A DNA stretch of 64,000 nucleotides from Ariolimax columbianus (Eukaryota; Mollusca; Gastropoda; Stylommatophora; Arionidae). Below, one piece after another: positions 10,298-20,300 of this stretch. Below the pieces are notes generated by a model. That model saw only the letters and a list, made by a program, of their open reading frames with translations, was not told the DNA's origin and ran no database searches. Location of the stretch: assembly GCA_036924085.1 (NCBI GenBank), contig JAVGWX010000004.1, positions 38,042,293 to 38,106,292 on the forward strand, read 5' to 3'. Position numbers and translations under genes: made by a program. How positions within the stretch are numbered: position 1 is the first letter of the stretch; each line of letters starts with the position of its first letter.

Positions 10298-11459
10298 CAA
10301 GATTACAAAACTGCAATCCATGACCGACAGAAGAGACTTGAGAGCCCAGCTGCAATCAGAGAAACTCAGAAGACTGACTGACCATCCAATGCACCAGAGA
10401 CTAAACAATTTGGGAAATGGGAAACTAAAACGAAGAAACTTTGCAGAAATAGCCAAAGCAAAGATGCACGAAAACCCCATGAACGCACTAACACCAAAGC
10501 CCATCCCTACTGTACGAAAACCTACCTGCAGGCAGGATATATTTCCAGAGGTGGTAGAAAATATACCAGGTATTGGAAACAAAAACTGCCAGTCTGAAAA
10601 AGAAAGAAGAGATGCTACCCTGAGTTACATAACGGAAAACTACCCAAGCATGGACTGGACCCATGCATACACCGACCGTTCCGTAACAAATACAACACAG
10701 AACGGAGGGGCAGGAGCATTTCTGAACCTACCAATTGGCAGAAAAATAACACTGTCATTCGCTACTGGAAAATACACAAGCAATTTCAGAGCGGAGGCAG
10801 AGGCACTGAGGGCGGCAGTGGAAGAAATGGTGACAGGTAAAATGAATGAAAGCCACATAGTCCTGCTTACAGATGCTCTGGCCGTAGTCACAGCACTAAA
10901 AAGCCAGAAAAATACTGAACTTAATGATTTAAGAGCAGTACTCTGTCAACTATGCCAGCAGGCCGCACCAAAAAGGGTAGTGGTGCAGTGGGTTCCATCT
11001 CACTGCAACATCCAAGGCAACGAGGAGGCAGACAGACTGGCAAAAGAAGGTGCAAAACTACCACAACCTGATACTAGTATAACATACGAAGAGTCAAAAC
11101 GGCTTATTAGAGCTAGATACATGACCAAATGGGAAACCGAACATACTGGTTACACCAAAAACGATGCATATTACCAGTTGAACAGAAGAGAGCAGGTCGT
11201 GGTCTTCAGACTTCGCACTGGCCACAACAGACTGAGGTACCACCTATTCAACAAGTTGAAGATATGTGGCACCGACGAATGCCCGTGTGGTACCGGGAAA
11301 ATGACCGCTGAGCATTTGCTGCAAAACTGCCCAACATACGAGGATCAGAGAGAGCAGATGTGGCCATCACCAGTGGCAACACTAGACAAGCTCTTTGGCA
11401 GTGTCGACAGCCTCGGGATGACGGCTGCTTTTTTCGAAAAAATAATGGTTACTGTCTGA
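10248..11459 (+). CDS. RNase H and Cys/His C-terminal part of the rRNA-headed LINE
   Basis: An uninterrupted 403-codon frame, the longest intact piece of the element. It begins with the end of the RT thumb (MRVITGGMKSTPIVEL). After a linker come RNase H motifs: HAYTDRSV (first Asp), FRAEAEALRAAVEE (Glu), VLLTDALAVVTAL (second Asp) and VQWVPSHCNIQGNEEADRL (His and final Asp). The C-terminus has RLRTGHNRLRYHL and then CGTDECPCGTG with HLLQNCP, a CCHC-like knuckle common in RNase H-bearing animal LINEs. RNase H would remove the RNA strand during second-strand synthesis. The first Met is within the ancestral frame, created by a frameshift upstream, so this is not an independent gene. It ends 32 bases before the right target duplication. 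Confidence 0.9.
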   Translation: MRVITGGMKSTPIVELDKITKLQSMTDRRDLRAQLQSEKLRRLTDHPMHQRLNNLGNGKLKRRNFAEIAKAKMHENPMNALTPKPIPTVRKPTCRQDIFPEVVENIPGIGNKNCQSEKERRDATLSYITENYPSMDWTHAYTDRSVTNTTQNGGAGAFLNLPIGRKITLSFATGKYTSNFRAEAEALRAAVEEMVTGKMNESHIVLLTDALAVVTALKSQKNTELNDLRAVLCQLCQQAAPKRVVVQWVPSHCNIQGNEEADRLAKEGAKLPQPDTSITYEESKRLIRARYMTKWETEHTGYTKNDAYYQLNRREQVVVFRLRTGHNRLRYHLFNKLKICGTDECPCGTGKMTAEHLLQNCPTYEDQREQMWPSPVATLDKLFGSVDSLGMTAAFFEKIMVTV

Positions 11460-11461
11460 CT

Positions 11462-11491
11462 GCGTACGAAGAAGAAGAAGAAGAAGAAGAA
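11462..11491 (+). repeat. (GAA)n 3' tail of the LINE
   Basis: GCGTACGAAGAAG followed by more GAA units runs directly into the right-hand duplication. The same GTACGAAGAAG/CGAACGAAGAAG ending occurs on many other elements in the window. Confidence 0.9.
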
Positions 11492-11503
11492 GATTGAAGA
11501 GCT
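11492..11503. repeat. right target-site duplication, GATTGAAGAGCT
   Basis: Identical to 4538-4549 and adjacent to the GAA tail. On the minus strand it encodes the LFN of KYRTDGKLFN, the last residues of the interrupted reverse transcriptase on this side. Confidence 0.9.
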
Positions 11504-12039
11504 TTCCGTCAGTTCTGTATTTTATTTCCACTTCGTTTTGGACACAACCCTAATATATAACGCTGCAGCAAGCATTATGCTGAAGAGTGTTGGGGCCATG
11601 CTTTATGCCATTTGACACAGGAAAGGCATTTCACGTTACCCAATCACTCAGCTCATGAGGATTCATACCCTTGTAGAATTATTTGTAAATCTGCCTGGAC
11701 AGCCGAATTTCCCAATGACCTTCCAAAATCCATCTCTGTTGACGGTATCAAAAGCCTTGGTCAGGTCCACGAAAGTAATATACATCCCACGTAAATGCTC
11801 TTGGCATTTCTCCTGAAGCTACCAACCCGCGAATATCATATCCATAGTTTCGCGACCTGATCTGAAGTCACACTGGCTCTCTAGAATAAGAACATGTTCT
11901 ACGTGAACGATTAATCGGTTGATGGAACCCTCGACAGTATCTTGCCAGCAGTTGAGATTCCTCTGTGGTTGTCAAAGGATTGCCGGTTTCCCTTTCGCTT
12001 GTATAAATGGACGATGGTAGCATCCTTCAGTTTTTGTGA

Positions 12040-12295
12040 GACAGTCTCAGTGGTCCATATTGTGTTGTGGGACAGTCTAGGAGGTCCATATTGTGTTGTG
12101 GGCCAGTCTCAGTGGTCCATATTGTGTTGTGGGCCAGTCTCAGTGGTCCATATTGTGTTGTGGGCCAGTCTCAGTGTTCCATATTATGTTGTGGGCCAGT
12201 CTCAGTGGTCCATATTGTGTTGCGGGCCAGTCTCAGTGGTCCATTTTGTGTTGCGGGCCAGTCTCAGTGGTCCATATTCTGTTGTACAACTCAGT
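12040..12295. repeat. 31-bp minisatellite inside the LINE RT
   Basis: About eight copies of a 31-base unit (core CAGTCTCAGTGGTCCATATT) lie between the finger and palm coding segments of the minus-strand reverse transcriptase. The array has therefore expanded within the LINE and disrupts it. Confidence 0.93.
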
Positions 12296-12540
12296 CTCTG
12301 TGTTAGGACACAACTGCCTACTTTGTACATTTGAGGCGGTTTCAGGTCCGAACCTGCAGCCTTCCCATTTGATAGTTGGTTGATGGCTGCTCTGACCTCC
12401 TCGATATTTGGAGGAACGTCCAGTTCATTGTTCAGTGGTGTCTGAGGCAGGCGTTCCATTGCCTGGTGGCAGATGGAGGACGGTTGGTTTGTTGACAGTG
12501 CGGAAGTGTTCTGTCCAGCGCTCCAGTATTCTATGACACT

Positions 12541-12660
12541 TTAAAGACTATTTATGACCCTCAACCCTCGTCTGCAATTCCAATTCTGAATTCAGATAGC
12601 TAGGAACTGCTGATAGACAACACAGAGAATACTGGAACGCTGGGCAGAAAACTTCCGCAC
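12541..12660. other. inverted duplicate of LINE coding sequence
   Basis: GAATACTGGAACGCTGGGCA on the plus strand near 12630 reads as ERWAENFR, and the reverse complement of 12497-12535 reads similarly. The RWAEHF-type motif precedes the finger domain in many LINEs. The two copies face each other, so a small inverted duplication lies at the 5' edge of this fragment. Confidence 0.55.
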
Positions 12661-13340
12661 AGAGCTAATCTAACCTTTCTATCATGTCGTCAAGAGAACT
12701 AATTTAACTTTTCTATCATATCGTCAATAGAACTAATCTAACCTGCCAATTGTGTCGTCAATAGAACATTTTTAACCTTCCTATCATACCTCCAATAGAA
12801 CTCCTTCAACTGTCCTATCATACCTCCAATAGAACTCCTTCAATTGTCAAATCATGCCTTCAATAGAACTCCTTCAACTGTCCTATCATACCTCCAATAG
12901 AACTCCTTCAATTGTCAAATCATGCCTTCAATAGAACTCCTTCAATTGTCAAATCATGCCTTCAATAGAACTCCTTCAATTGTCCTATCATACCTTCAAT
13001 AGAACTCCTTCAATTGTCAAATCATGCCTTCAATAGAACTCCTTCAACTGTCCTATCATACCTTCAATAGAACTCCTTCAACTGTCTTATCATACCTCCA
13101 ATAGAACTCCTTCAATTGTCCTATCATGCCTTCAATAGAACTCCTTCAATTGTCCTATCATGCCTTCAATAGAACTCCTTCAATTGTCCTATCATGCCTC
13201 CAATAGAACTCCTTCAATTGTCCTATCATGCCTTCAATAGAACTCCTTCAATTGTCCTATCATGCCTTCAATAGAACTCCTTCAACTGTCCTATCATGCC
13301 TCCAATAGAACTCCTTCAATTGTCCTATCATACCTCAATT
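12655..13340. repeat. 34-bp minisatellite
   Basis: About 20 units of 34 bases, core CTCCTTCAATTGTCCTATCA followed by TGCCTTCAATAGAA. The left end is most diverged (AACTAATCTAACC variants) and the right end is nearly uniform, so growth was probably most recent on the right. Confidence 0.95.
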
Positions 13341-13539
13341 TTGGTGATGTTTATATGGGAAATTTTCAGGTTAGGAACACTTTCTTATATATTCTTGAAA
13401 GTACAAACACTCTTTTCCTGCAACCTGTCTAAGACTGATTCATATAATTTAATGGCCACACACCATCACCTACCCAAAGCTACTTACCCAGAGCAATACA
13501 TAAAGACATCAATAACATCACAATCGGTCAGTACTGAAT

Positions 13540-13790
13540 TTGGATAAGTCATGTCCTAAGAAAAGAGAAAAGAACCAGACACCATCACCAGAACTGCCTT
13601 GGTATGGACCCAAGAGGGAAGGCGAAAGAGAGTCCGATCTAAGATAACTTTGCGAAGCACTGCAGGGGTCAACATGAAAATAATGAATCAGAGTTGGGGC
13701 ACTGTATGAAAGATCGTTACAGACAGGGTGAAGTGGAGGGTGTTTGTCTCTGCCTTTAAAGACGTCATCAGACGTGGCGGTCACTGGCTG
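13540..13790 (+). pseudogene. LINE C-terminal fragment
   Basis: The plus strand reads in shifting frames HVLRKEKRT, WMDPRGKAKES-like sequence (usual form WTPQGKRKRGRPKTTW), MKIMNQSWGTV, DRVKWRVFVSA and RSLAALSVT. This is the typical last 70 residues of LINE reverse transcriptases of the kind seen at 11492-12540. It ends at the point where the 19-bp satellite begins. No functional frame remains. Confidence 0.72.
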
Positions 13791-15805
13791 CCTTGTCAGT
13801 CACTGACCACCTTTTCAATCACTGACCGCCTTGTCAATCACTGACCACCTTGTCAGTCACTAACCACCTTGTCAATCACTGACCACCTTGTCCGTCACTG
13901 ACCACCTTGTCAGTCACTGACCACCGTGTCAGTCACTGACCACCTTGTCAGTCACTGACCACCTTGTCAATCACTGACCACCTTGTCAATCACTGACCAC
14001 CTTGTCAGTCACTGACCACCTTGTCAATCACTAACCACCTTGTCAATCATTGACCACCTTGTCAATCACTGACCACCTTGTCAGTCACTGACCACCTTGT
14101 CAATCACTGACCACCTTGTCAATCACTGACCACCTTGTCAGTCACTGACCACCTTGTCAATCACTAACCACCTTGTCAATCACTGACCACCTTGTCAATC
14201 ATTGACCACCTTGTCAGTCACTGACCACCTTGTCAATCACTGACCACCTTGTCAGTCACTGACCACCTTGTCAGTCACTGACCACCTTGTCAGTCACTGA
14301 CCACCTTGTCAGTCACTGACCACCTTGTCAATCACTGACCACCTTGTCAATCACTGACCACCTTGTCAGTCACTGACCACCTTGTCAATCACTGACCACC
14401 TTGTCAGTCACTGACCACCTTGTCAATCACTGACCACCTTGTCAGTCACTGACCACCTTGTCAATCACTGACCACCTTGTCAATCACTGACCACCTTGTC
14501 AATCCCTGACCACCTTGTCAATCACTGACCACCTTGTCAGTCACTGACCACCTTGTCAGTCACTGACCACCTTGTCAATCACTGACCACCTTGTCAGTCA
14601 CTGACCACCTTGTCAATCACTAACCACCTTGTCAATCACTGACCACCTTGTCAATCACTGACCACCTTGTCAGTCACTGACCACCTTGTCAATCACTGAC
14701 CACCTTGTCAATCACTGACCACCTTGTCAATCACTGACCACCTTGTCAGTCACTGACCACCTTGTCAATCACTGACCACCTTGTCAGTCACTGACCACCT
14801 TGTCAATCACTGACCACTTTGTCAATCACTGACCACCTTGTCAGTCACTGACCACCTTGTCAGTCACTGACCACCTTGTCAATCACTGACCACCTTGTCA
14901 ATCACTGACCACCTTGTCAATCACTGAGCACCTCGTCAGTCACTGACCATCTTGTCAATCACTGACCACCTTGTCAATCACTGACCACCTTGTCAATCAC
15001 TGACCACCTTGTCAATCACTGACCACCTTGTCAATCACTGACCACCTTGTCAGTCACTGACCACCTTGTCAATCACTAACCACCTTGTCAATCACTGACC
15101 ACCTTGTCAATCACTGACCACCTTGTCAATCACTGACCACCTTGTCAATCACTAACCACCTTGTCAATCGCTGACCACCTTGTCAGTCACTGACCGCCTT
15201 GTCAATCACTGACCACCTTGTCAGTCACTGACCACCTTGTCAATCACTGACCACCTTGTCAATCATTGACCACCTTGTCAGTCACTGACCACCTTGTCAA
15301 TCACTGACCACCTTGTCAGTCACTGACCACCTTGTCAATCACTGACCACCTTGTCAATCACTGACCCCCTTGTCAGTCACTGACCACCTTGTCAATCACT
15401 GACCATCTTGTCAATCACTGACCACCTTGTCAATCACTGAACACCTTGTCAGTCACTGACCACCTTGTCAATCCCTGACCACCTTGTCAATCACTGACCA
15501 CCTTGTCAATCACTGACCACCTTGTCAATCACTGACCACCTTGTCAATCACTGACCACCTTGTCAATCACTGATCACCTTGTCCGTCACTGACCACCTTG
15601 TCAGTCACTGACCACCTTGTCAGTCACTGACCACCTTGTCAGTCACTGATCACCTTGTCAATCACTGACCACCTTGTCAATCACTGACCACCTTGTCAAT
15701 CACTGATCACCTTGTCAATCACTGACCACCTTGTCAATCATTGACCACCTTGTCAATCACTGACCACCTTGTCAATCACTGACCACCTTGTCAGTCACTG
15801 ACCAA
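13785..15805. repeat. 19-bp satellite, about 106 units
   Basis: A 2-kb tandem array of CTGACCACCTTGTCAATCA. Units alternate irregularly between two main variants, GTCAATCA and GTCAGTCA, with rarer variants (TAACC, GACCG, TTGAC). Its first unit grows out of the last codons of the preceding LINE fragment (CTGCCTTGTCAGTCACTGACC). Confidence 0.97.
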
Positions 15806-16174
15806 GAAATTAGAAGAAGTAGAATCACATACAATCATTAACACACTTGCATATGTACATACGTGTATTATACAGCGGCAACGGTTCTGAAATAGCGTGA
15901 TAATCTTGGTAGGAAATCACAGAACATCTGAAACGCTTGATCAACGTAACTCGGCGTAACACTTGATGATGTTGATGGTAAACACACAACAAAATTAGAC
16001 GTACGTAACAAAATATATAATACAATGACGCAATTGCTGAAATCCCCAAATAACAGATGGCTGTAGAAGGAATTGATCGCCAAAGTCGCTCGGCGTGACA
16101 CTTGATGATGCTGATTATATATCTAACACCAGACATGTACTGCGTTGGCATAAAATCCCTTGGCAACCAACGTT
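15806..16174. other. unassigned, with a 140-bp imperfect duplication
   Basis: CTCGGCGTAACACTTGATGA at about 15949 recurs as CTCGGCGTGACACTTGATGA near 16089, indicating a diverged tandem duplication of about 140 bases. Minus-strand frames (113 and 77 codons) show no recognisable domain. Confidence 0.55.
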
Positions 16175-16252
16175 AAATAATGTATGTGTGTTGTCCCTCA
16201 TTATCAGCACCGATTTTGGTTTGTTTTTTCTTCTACGCTCTTTGGGACATTT
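16175..16252. repeat. left copy of a 78-bp direct duplication flanking a LINE
   Basis: From AAATAATGTATGTGTGTTGT to CTACGCTCTTTGGGACATTT, this segment recurs at 16767-16844 at roughly 90 percent identity, immediately after the GAA tail of the LINE fragment between them. It has the position of a target-site duplication but is far longer than the 12-14 bp seen elsewhere. Confidence 0.85.
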
Positions 16253-16766
16253 AACAAAAAGCATAGTCCAGTGGATACCAGCCCACTGAAACATTCCAGG
16301 CAACAAGGAGGTGGACAAACTCGACAGAGAGGGAGGAATGCTGCAGCATAGTGATACAGAAATTACATACAATGAGACAAAAGCATTCATCATGGCAACG
16401 TACAGCGCAAAATGGAAAAAAGACAACCCTGGCCACATAGAAAACGATTTCTACCATCTACTCTCCAGGCGAGACCAGGTGATCATTCTCCGGCTACGCA
16501 CAGGTCACAACAGACGTAGATGCCATATGTACAATAAGTTCAAGATTGGCACTACAGACCTTTGGGCCTGCTGCACAGCCCCCATGAAGGCAGAACATAT
16601 TTTGCAGTCCTGTCCACTGTATACCGACAAAAGAAGTAGCATTTGGCAACAGGCCAGTGTCCTTCCACGAGAAGCTGTACGGAAGCGTACAGAGTTTGCG
16701 TCGACTGTTGCCTTTGTTAGAGTCATTGAAGTTGAGGCCTGAAGACGAACGATGAAGAAGAAGAAG
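16253..16766 (+). pseudogene. 5'-truncated LINE: RNase H end and Cys/His C-terminus (family G1)
   Basis: The plus strand begins in the RNase H domain (SIVQWIPAH, then after a stop NKEVDKLDREGG) and continues as an open frame through SDTEITYNETKAFI, PGHIENDFYHLLSRRDQVII, LRLRTGHNRRRCHMYNKFKI, TTDLWACCTAPMKAEHILQS and CPLYTDKRSSIW, ending with GAAGACGAACGATGAAGAAG. The HxxxC/CP pattern is the C-terminal knuckle of I-type LINEs, here with CACC reading ACC in place of ACG. It is 5' truncated, as expected for aborted target-primed reverse transcription. Related copies are at 26775-27570 and 34520-34795. Confidence 0.9.
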
Positions 16767-16844
16767 AAATAATGTATGTGTGTTGTCCTCCATTATCAGC
16801 ACTGAATTTGAATTTTTTTTTCTTCTACGCTCTTTGGGACATTT
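16767..16844. repeat. right copy of the 78-bp duplication
   Basis: This is the partner of 16175-16252. It starts exactly at the end of the (GAA)n tail. Confidence 0.85.
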
Positions 16845-17974
16845 TCAGCCATGTTGATGGCTACGTTTTGAGGAAACAATCTCTGACAGCCGTCTTCATG
16901 TCGTTAACTATATGTAAGCGGAGACGGGGAAATTTGTCTTTTATTTAATCACAGAGCGAATTATCACACCGTTACGGTTGGACTTCGAGGATGCCATACC
17001 ATGTTGGGTGAATCCACATCCAATCCATCGTCCACTAAACAAAGTTGAAAAGAAATCAAAATATAAGGTTTACAATATACAAATATAAAGTTGTCCAGGG
17101 ACTTAGTGTCCACAATGAATGAACAACGTTTTACCACAGTGCTAAAAAAAACTGTGCTGGAAGGGATGGTATAGGGGTCGACGGGATACGTTGAAAAGGA
17201 AGACACCACTTTAAGCGGGCAGAAAATAAAGAGAAGGACAGTAAAACACCTGCCAGATTGCACTGTCAAGACCTTTTCTCAGTTTATGTGGAAAGCACAC
17301 TACAGCTGATGTAACGCTGACCGGCATTAGTGTCTCAGTGGTAAAAATTCAACCCAAGCATATCGGAACCACAAGGTAAAATAATCTCTCACCTTGAGCA
17401 CGGATAAACATCAGACAATTGAGTTGAGGCATGGCCTACTTTAGATATTCTAGAGTAGGCCATGGCTGAGGCTTGTTCAGGCAGGGTTTCTCAAACGTCA
17501 AGGGAAACAAACCCGTTGAGCATGGCTCAACACTGTGAACTATTCAGTATGTTTTTTGTACATTGTCCTTGTAGCGTCCCTTAGAATGTATACGGTATCA
17601 TTTGCTTTTTTTTCAATCCTATTTACATGGTCATCTTGAGTTCGATCCATCATATTCCAATCATCCTAGCATCCCCTTTCATTGTTCTTCGTTGATTTTT
17701 GTTTTTGTTTATTTTAAACTCACCACTTTTGTCTTTCCCTGTTGGTTTCAGTTCACCCAATGCCTGGTTTGATTTCTTCCTGAGCCGGTTCTACCTCGCC
17801 TTGCCATTTTTTTGTTACTCCTGCTTGAATATAGGGTCACTACTACTTTAATAAGTCTGCGAAAAAGCACTTGTCTTATTTATTCCTCTCCAGTAAGTAG
17901 CCCAAAGAATTTCCTCGGATAAATGCCCCAATATGCGATATATGCATGTATATTTAAATCCTTAACTTACAGCA
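16845..17974. other. unassigned, no gene seen
   Basis: There is no recognisable domain. A weak Pol III A-box-like stretch (TCTCAGTGGTAAAAATTC, about 17332) lacks a good B-box partner. A hairpin at 17430-17466 is listed separately. The rest is AT-rich. Confidence 0.55.
17430..17466. repeat. perfect-stem hairpin, 15-bp arms
   Basis: CATGGCCTACTTTAG and CTAGAGTAGGCCATG are inverted repeats with one mismatch and a short AT-rich loop. No T-run follows and no gene is adjacent, so no terminator role is claimed. It may be a MITE remnant. Confidence 0.7.
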
Positions 17975-18480
17975 GTATTCTCTGTTGTCGTAATCTTTAT
18001 TCTCATATTCTCTGTTGTCTTAATTTTTGTTGTCGAATTCTCTGTTATCTTAATCTTTGTATTCTCTGTTGTCTTAATTGTTGTTGTCGTATTCTCTGTT
18101 ATCTTAATCTTTGTATTCTCTGATGTCTTAATCTTTGTTGTCGTATTCTCTGTTATCTTAATCTTTGTATTCTCTGTTGTCTTAATTTTTGTTGTCGTAT
18201 TCTCTGTTATCTTAATCTTTGTATTCTCTGTTGTCTTTATTTTTGTTGTCGTATTCTCTGTTATCTTAATCTTTGTATTCTCTGATGTCTTAATCTTTGT
18301 TGTCGTATTCTCTGATGGCTTAATCTTTGTTGCCGTATTCTCTGTTGTGTTAAACTTTCTTGTTCTATTCTCTGTTACTTTAATCTGTATTGTTGTATAC
18401 TTTGTTATTTTAATCTTTTTTGTCTTAATCTTTGTTTTAATCTTTGTTGTTGTATTCTCTGTTGTCGTACTCTTTGCCAT
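17975..18480. repeat. 57-bp AT-rich minisatellite
   Basis: Alternating 27- and 30-base subunits of TTCTCTGTTATCTTAATCTT and TGTTGTCGTA type form a 57-base period, about nine copies, decaying at both ends. The minus-strand frame of Thr/Lys/Ile-rich repeats is an artefact of a period divisible by three. Confidence 0.93.
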
Positions 18481-18537
18481 GTATGTGTGTTTGTTACTGT
18501 ACTGTCTCCGGTTATCTGTAACGAAACATATATAAGA

Positions 18538-18915
18538 GACATATGTTAGGGACAGTTTGCTGTTTGGATGTGATACTCTTTGTTAGGGACATTTTGCTGT
18601 TTGGGTGTAATACTCTTTGTTAGGGACATTTTGCTGTTTGGGTGTAATACTCTTTGTTAGGGACAGTTTGCTGTTTGGGTGTAATACTCTTTGTTAGGGA
18701 CATTTTGCTGTTTGGGTGTAATACTCTTTGTTACGTAAAGTTTGCTGTTTGGATGTGATACTCTTTGTTACGTAAAGTTTGCTGTTTCGGTGTAATACTC
18801 TTTGTTAGGGACATTTTGCTGTTTGGGTGTGATACTCTTTGTTAGGGACATTTTGCTGTTTGGGTGTGATACTCTTTGCTAGGGACAGTTTGCTGTTTGA
18901 GTGTGATACCCTTTG
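18538..18915. repeat. 37-bp minisatellite
   Basis: About ten copies of a 37-base unit, core TACTCTTTGTTAGGGACATT then TTGCTGTTTGGGTGTAA. Some units have the variant TTACGTAAAG in place of TTAGGGACAT. Confidence 0.95.
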
Positions 18916-19009
18916 TTGCTAATTACATTTACGTGTAATTCAGCACTAATAAAATTAATATAAACCTGTATCCTGCAAAGCTAAGAATCACGTGACAGTA
19001 AACTTACAC

Positions 19010-19195
19010 TCTGATTGTCGTAGTGGTAGTGCACATGCATTTCATGGCAAAGGTAAGGTGTTCAACTCCCGTAGATCCAATAGATCCATCTGAACATGGG
19101 TACCAGACTTACTGTTAAGAGGGGAAAGACAGCGAGTAAAAAAACTGTCCACCCCACCTCATAAACAAGCTGTGGCCTCGTCCAATTACGTCTGT
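19010..19195 (+). mobile_element. tRNA-headed SINE, family S1, copy 1
   Basis: The head has GTCGTAGTGGTAGTGC (A-box-like) and GGTGTTCAACTCCC (B-box-like). The body (GGTACCAGACTTACTG, then CCACCTCATAAACAAGCTGT) matches the reverse complement of 47555-47745. It shares the general arrangement of the S1 copies at 23785 and 34980. It is diverged; no target duplication was seen. Confidence 0.7.
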
Positions 19196-19329
19196 TAACA
19201 CTTCATCCATTCAGTGTTGTCTATGGAACTTCCATCTTTAACCTTTAATGCCACACCTCCCACCTGGGACCCAAAAGGGGATTGTGGCTAGAGACTTCAT
19301 AATTTTAAACACATTTCAGGGCAGAAAAT

Positions 19330-19625
19330 GCAGCACAGGAAATGAGCTAGTCGCAGCAAGCGACTCTCACATGTTGCTGCTTGCGTCAATGTCAGCGAGA
19401 CAGAGCTGATCAAGATCTTGTTCTGTCTCCAAGTGATGACCCTAGAACCAGGTAGCACTAGTGTAGTTTGCTTAAGAGAATAGGTATCGCAGTGGGAAGG
19501 CAGATATGGTCCCCCAAAAGCCATCATGATGTGTCGAGTCGAAAGACGCAGATATCGCATCTTCGATGCAAACTAGAACACGATGTTCTTTTTGTGACGA
19601 AGGCGAAGAAGAAGAAAAGAAGAAA
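19330..19625 (+). mobile_element. short GAA-tailed retroelement, distant relative of family C
   Basis: The 3' 80 bases (TGTGTCGAGTCGAAAGACGC, AGATATCGCATC, then GACGAAGGCGAAGAAGAAG) follow the family C pattern TGTGTTGGACCGAAAGGTGC, AATATCGCAGTC, CGAACGAAGAAG. The 5' half is a different sequence. It ends in a GAA run. No coding sequence. Confidence 0.6.
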
Positions 19626-19794
19626 CCCACCGTTACAAGATTTTTTCAAAAACACAATAAAATGCTTTGGTAGCGATTTCTCTTCAGGTTCAGGTGGATA
19701 ACATACCATGATCTTCTATACCTATTGCCGGATAGTTACAGGGTGCTTCAAACATGTTACAACTGAAACAATATACCCAATAATCGACGTAGCA

Positions 19795-20300
19795 TCACAT
19801 GAGACACGAAAAAGTGTGGCATAAGAAATTGAAAGAGAGAAACAGGTAAACGACCCAAGGTGCCCTTTATTTAGACATCAGGTGCAGTGTAGAAGACTGC
19901 AATCTAGACGAAGTTTTTTGACAGTCAACAGAACCCCTACAGACCAGTCTCGGAAAACGAAGCATCGAAAAATAGAATGAACTAACAAATATCCTCTGGG
20001 TCCAGCAGGAGAGAAAACTGCACTTGGACACCAATTGTCTCATGCAACATAAAAATCCCTAAATAGACACTGAACTGGTGTACCATGATACAGGAAGAAC
20101 TTAATGAGACGGGGATACAAGGATGATGAGGCATGCGACTATTTAGCAATACAAAACCCAGACCAGCTGATGATCTGCCCAACCCGTCTGGAAACATGCA
20201 ATATGGATGACAAGCTGATGGAGCATGATGAGGCAATTGATTCTGATCCGATATTGAAAACATGATGGTCAGTACTGGGGAAGTAAGTAAGGAGCAGAAC
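19795..20300 (+). mobile_element. dispersed repeat family B, copy 2
   Basis: Starts with GAGAGAAACAGGTAAA and ends near GGGAAGTAAGTAAGGAGC. It parallels 33845-34340 (GAGAGAAACAGGAAAA to CGAAAGTAAGTAAGGAATG) and, inverted, 1376-1870. The minus frame of 128 codons is not conserved in the other copies. Confidence 0.68.

Larger units (their letters stand above)
4550..11491 (+). mobile_element. rRNA-headed non-LTR retrotransposon, near full length
   Basis: A 6,942-base insertion bounded by perfect 12-bp duplications. From 5' to 3' it contains: a 5'ETS-like leader (4550-4920), 18S (4921-about 6190), degenerate 18S/28S junction repeats (6191-6560), the 28S 3' end (6561-6895), a unique leader (6896-7564), one EN-RT-RNase H reading frame (7565-11459) and a (GAA)n tail abutting the right duplication. 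The tail next to one duplication and an rRNA leader next to the other are expected if one RNA molecule was reverse-transcribed at the target. The ORF has five in-frame stops and at least three frameshifts, so this copy is dead. Domain order with RNase H resembles the I-type group of LINEs (I, Nimb, R1, Loa); the clade is not fixed. An assembly chimera is the main alternative, but the duplications argue against it. Confidence 0.85.
11492..12540 (-). pseudogene. non-LTR reverse transcriptase fragment, proximal half (target of the chimera)
   Basis: Read from 12459 downward, the minus strand gives LPQTPLNNELDVPP, IEEVRAAINQLSNGKAAGSD (the LINE finger KAxGSD motif), then after the minisatellite VYITFVDLTKAFDTV (palm motif A), FGCPGRF, AFPVSNGIKHG and finally KYRTDGKLFN at 11492. 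Frames shift several times. The gene continues at 4549 with QKRLQAHTKV and FADD, beyond the 6.9-kb insertion. The sequence style is that of the widespread animal LINEs without RNase H, so it is a different family from the inserted element. Confidence 0.88.

Noticed and set aside
12067..12383. 80-130 codon frames over the 31-bp repeat
   Set aside because: They are repeat translations lying opposite a recognisable minus-strand reverse transcriptase.
13785..15805. A CRISPR-like array of short repeats
   Set aside because: The units are contiguous 19-mers without unique spacers, there are no cas genes, and the genome is an animal one.
17430..17466. Rho-independent terminator
   Set aside because: The hairpin lacks a T-run, no gene is adjacent, and this is eukaryotic DNA.
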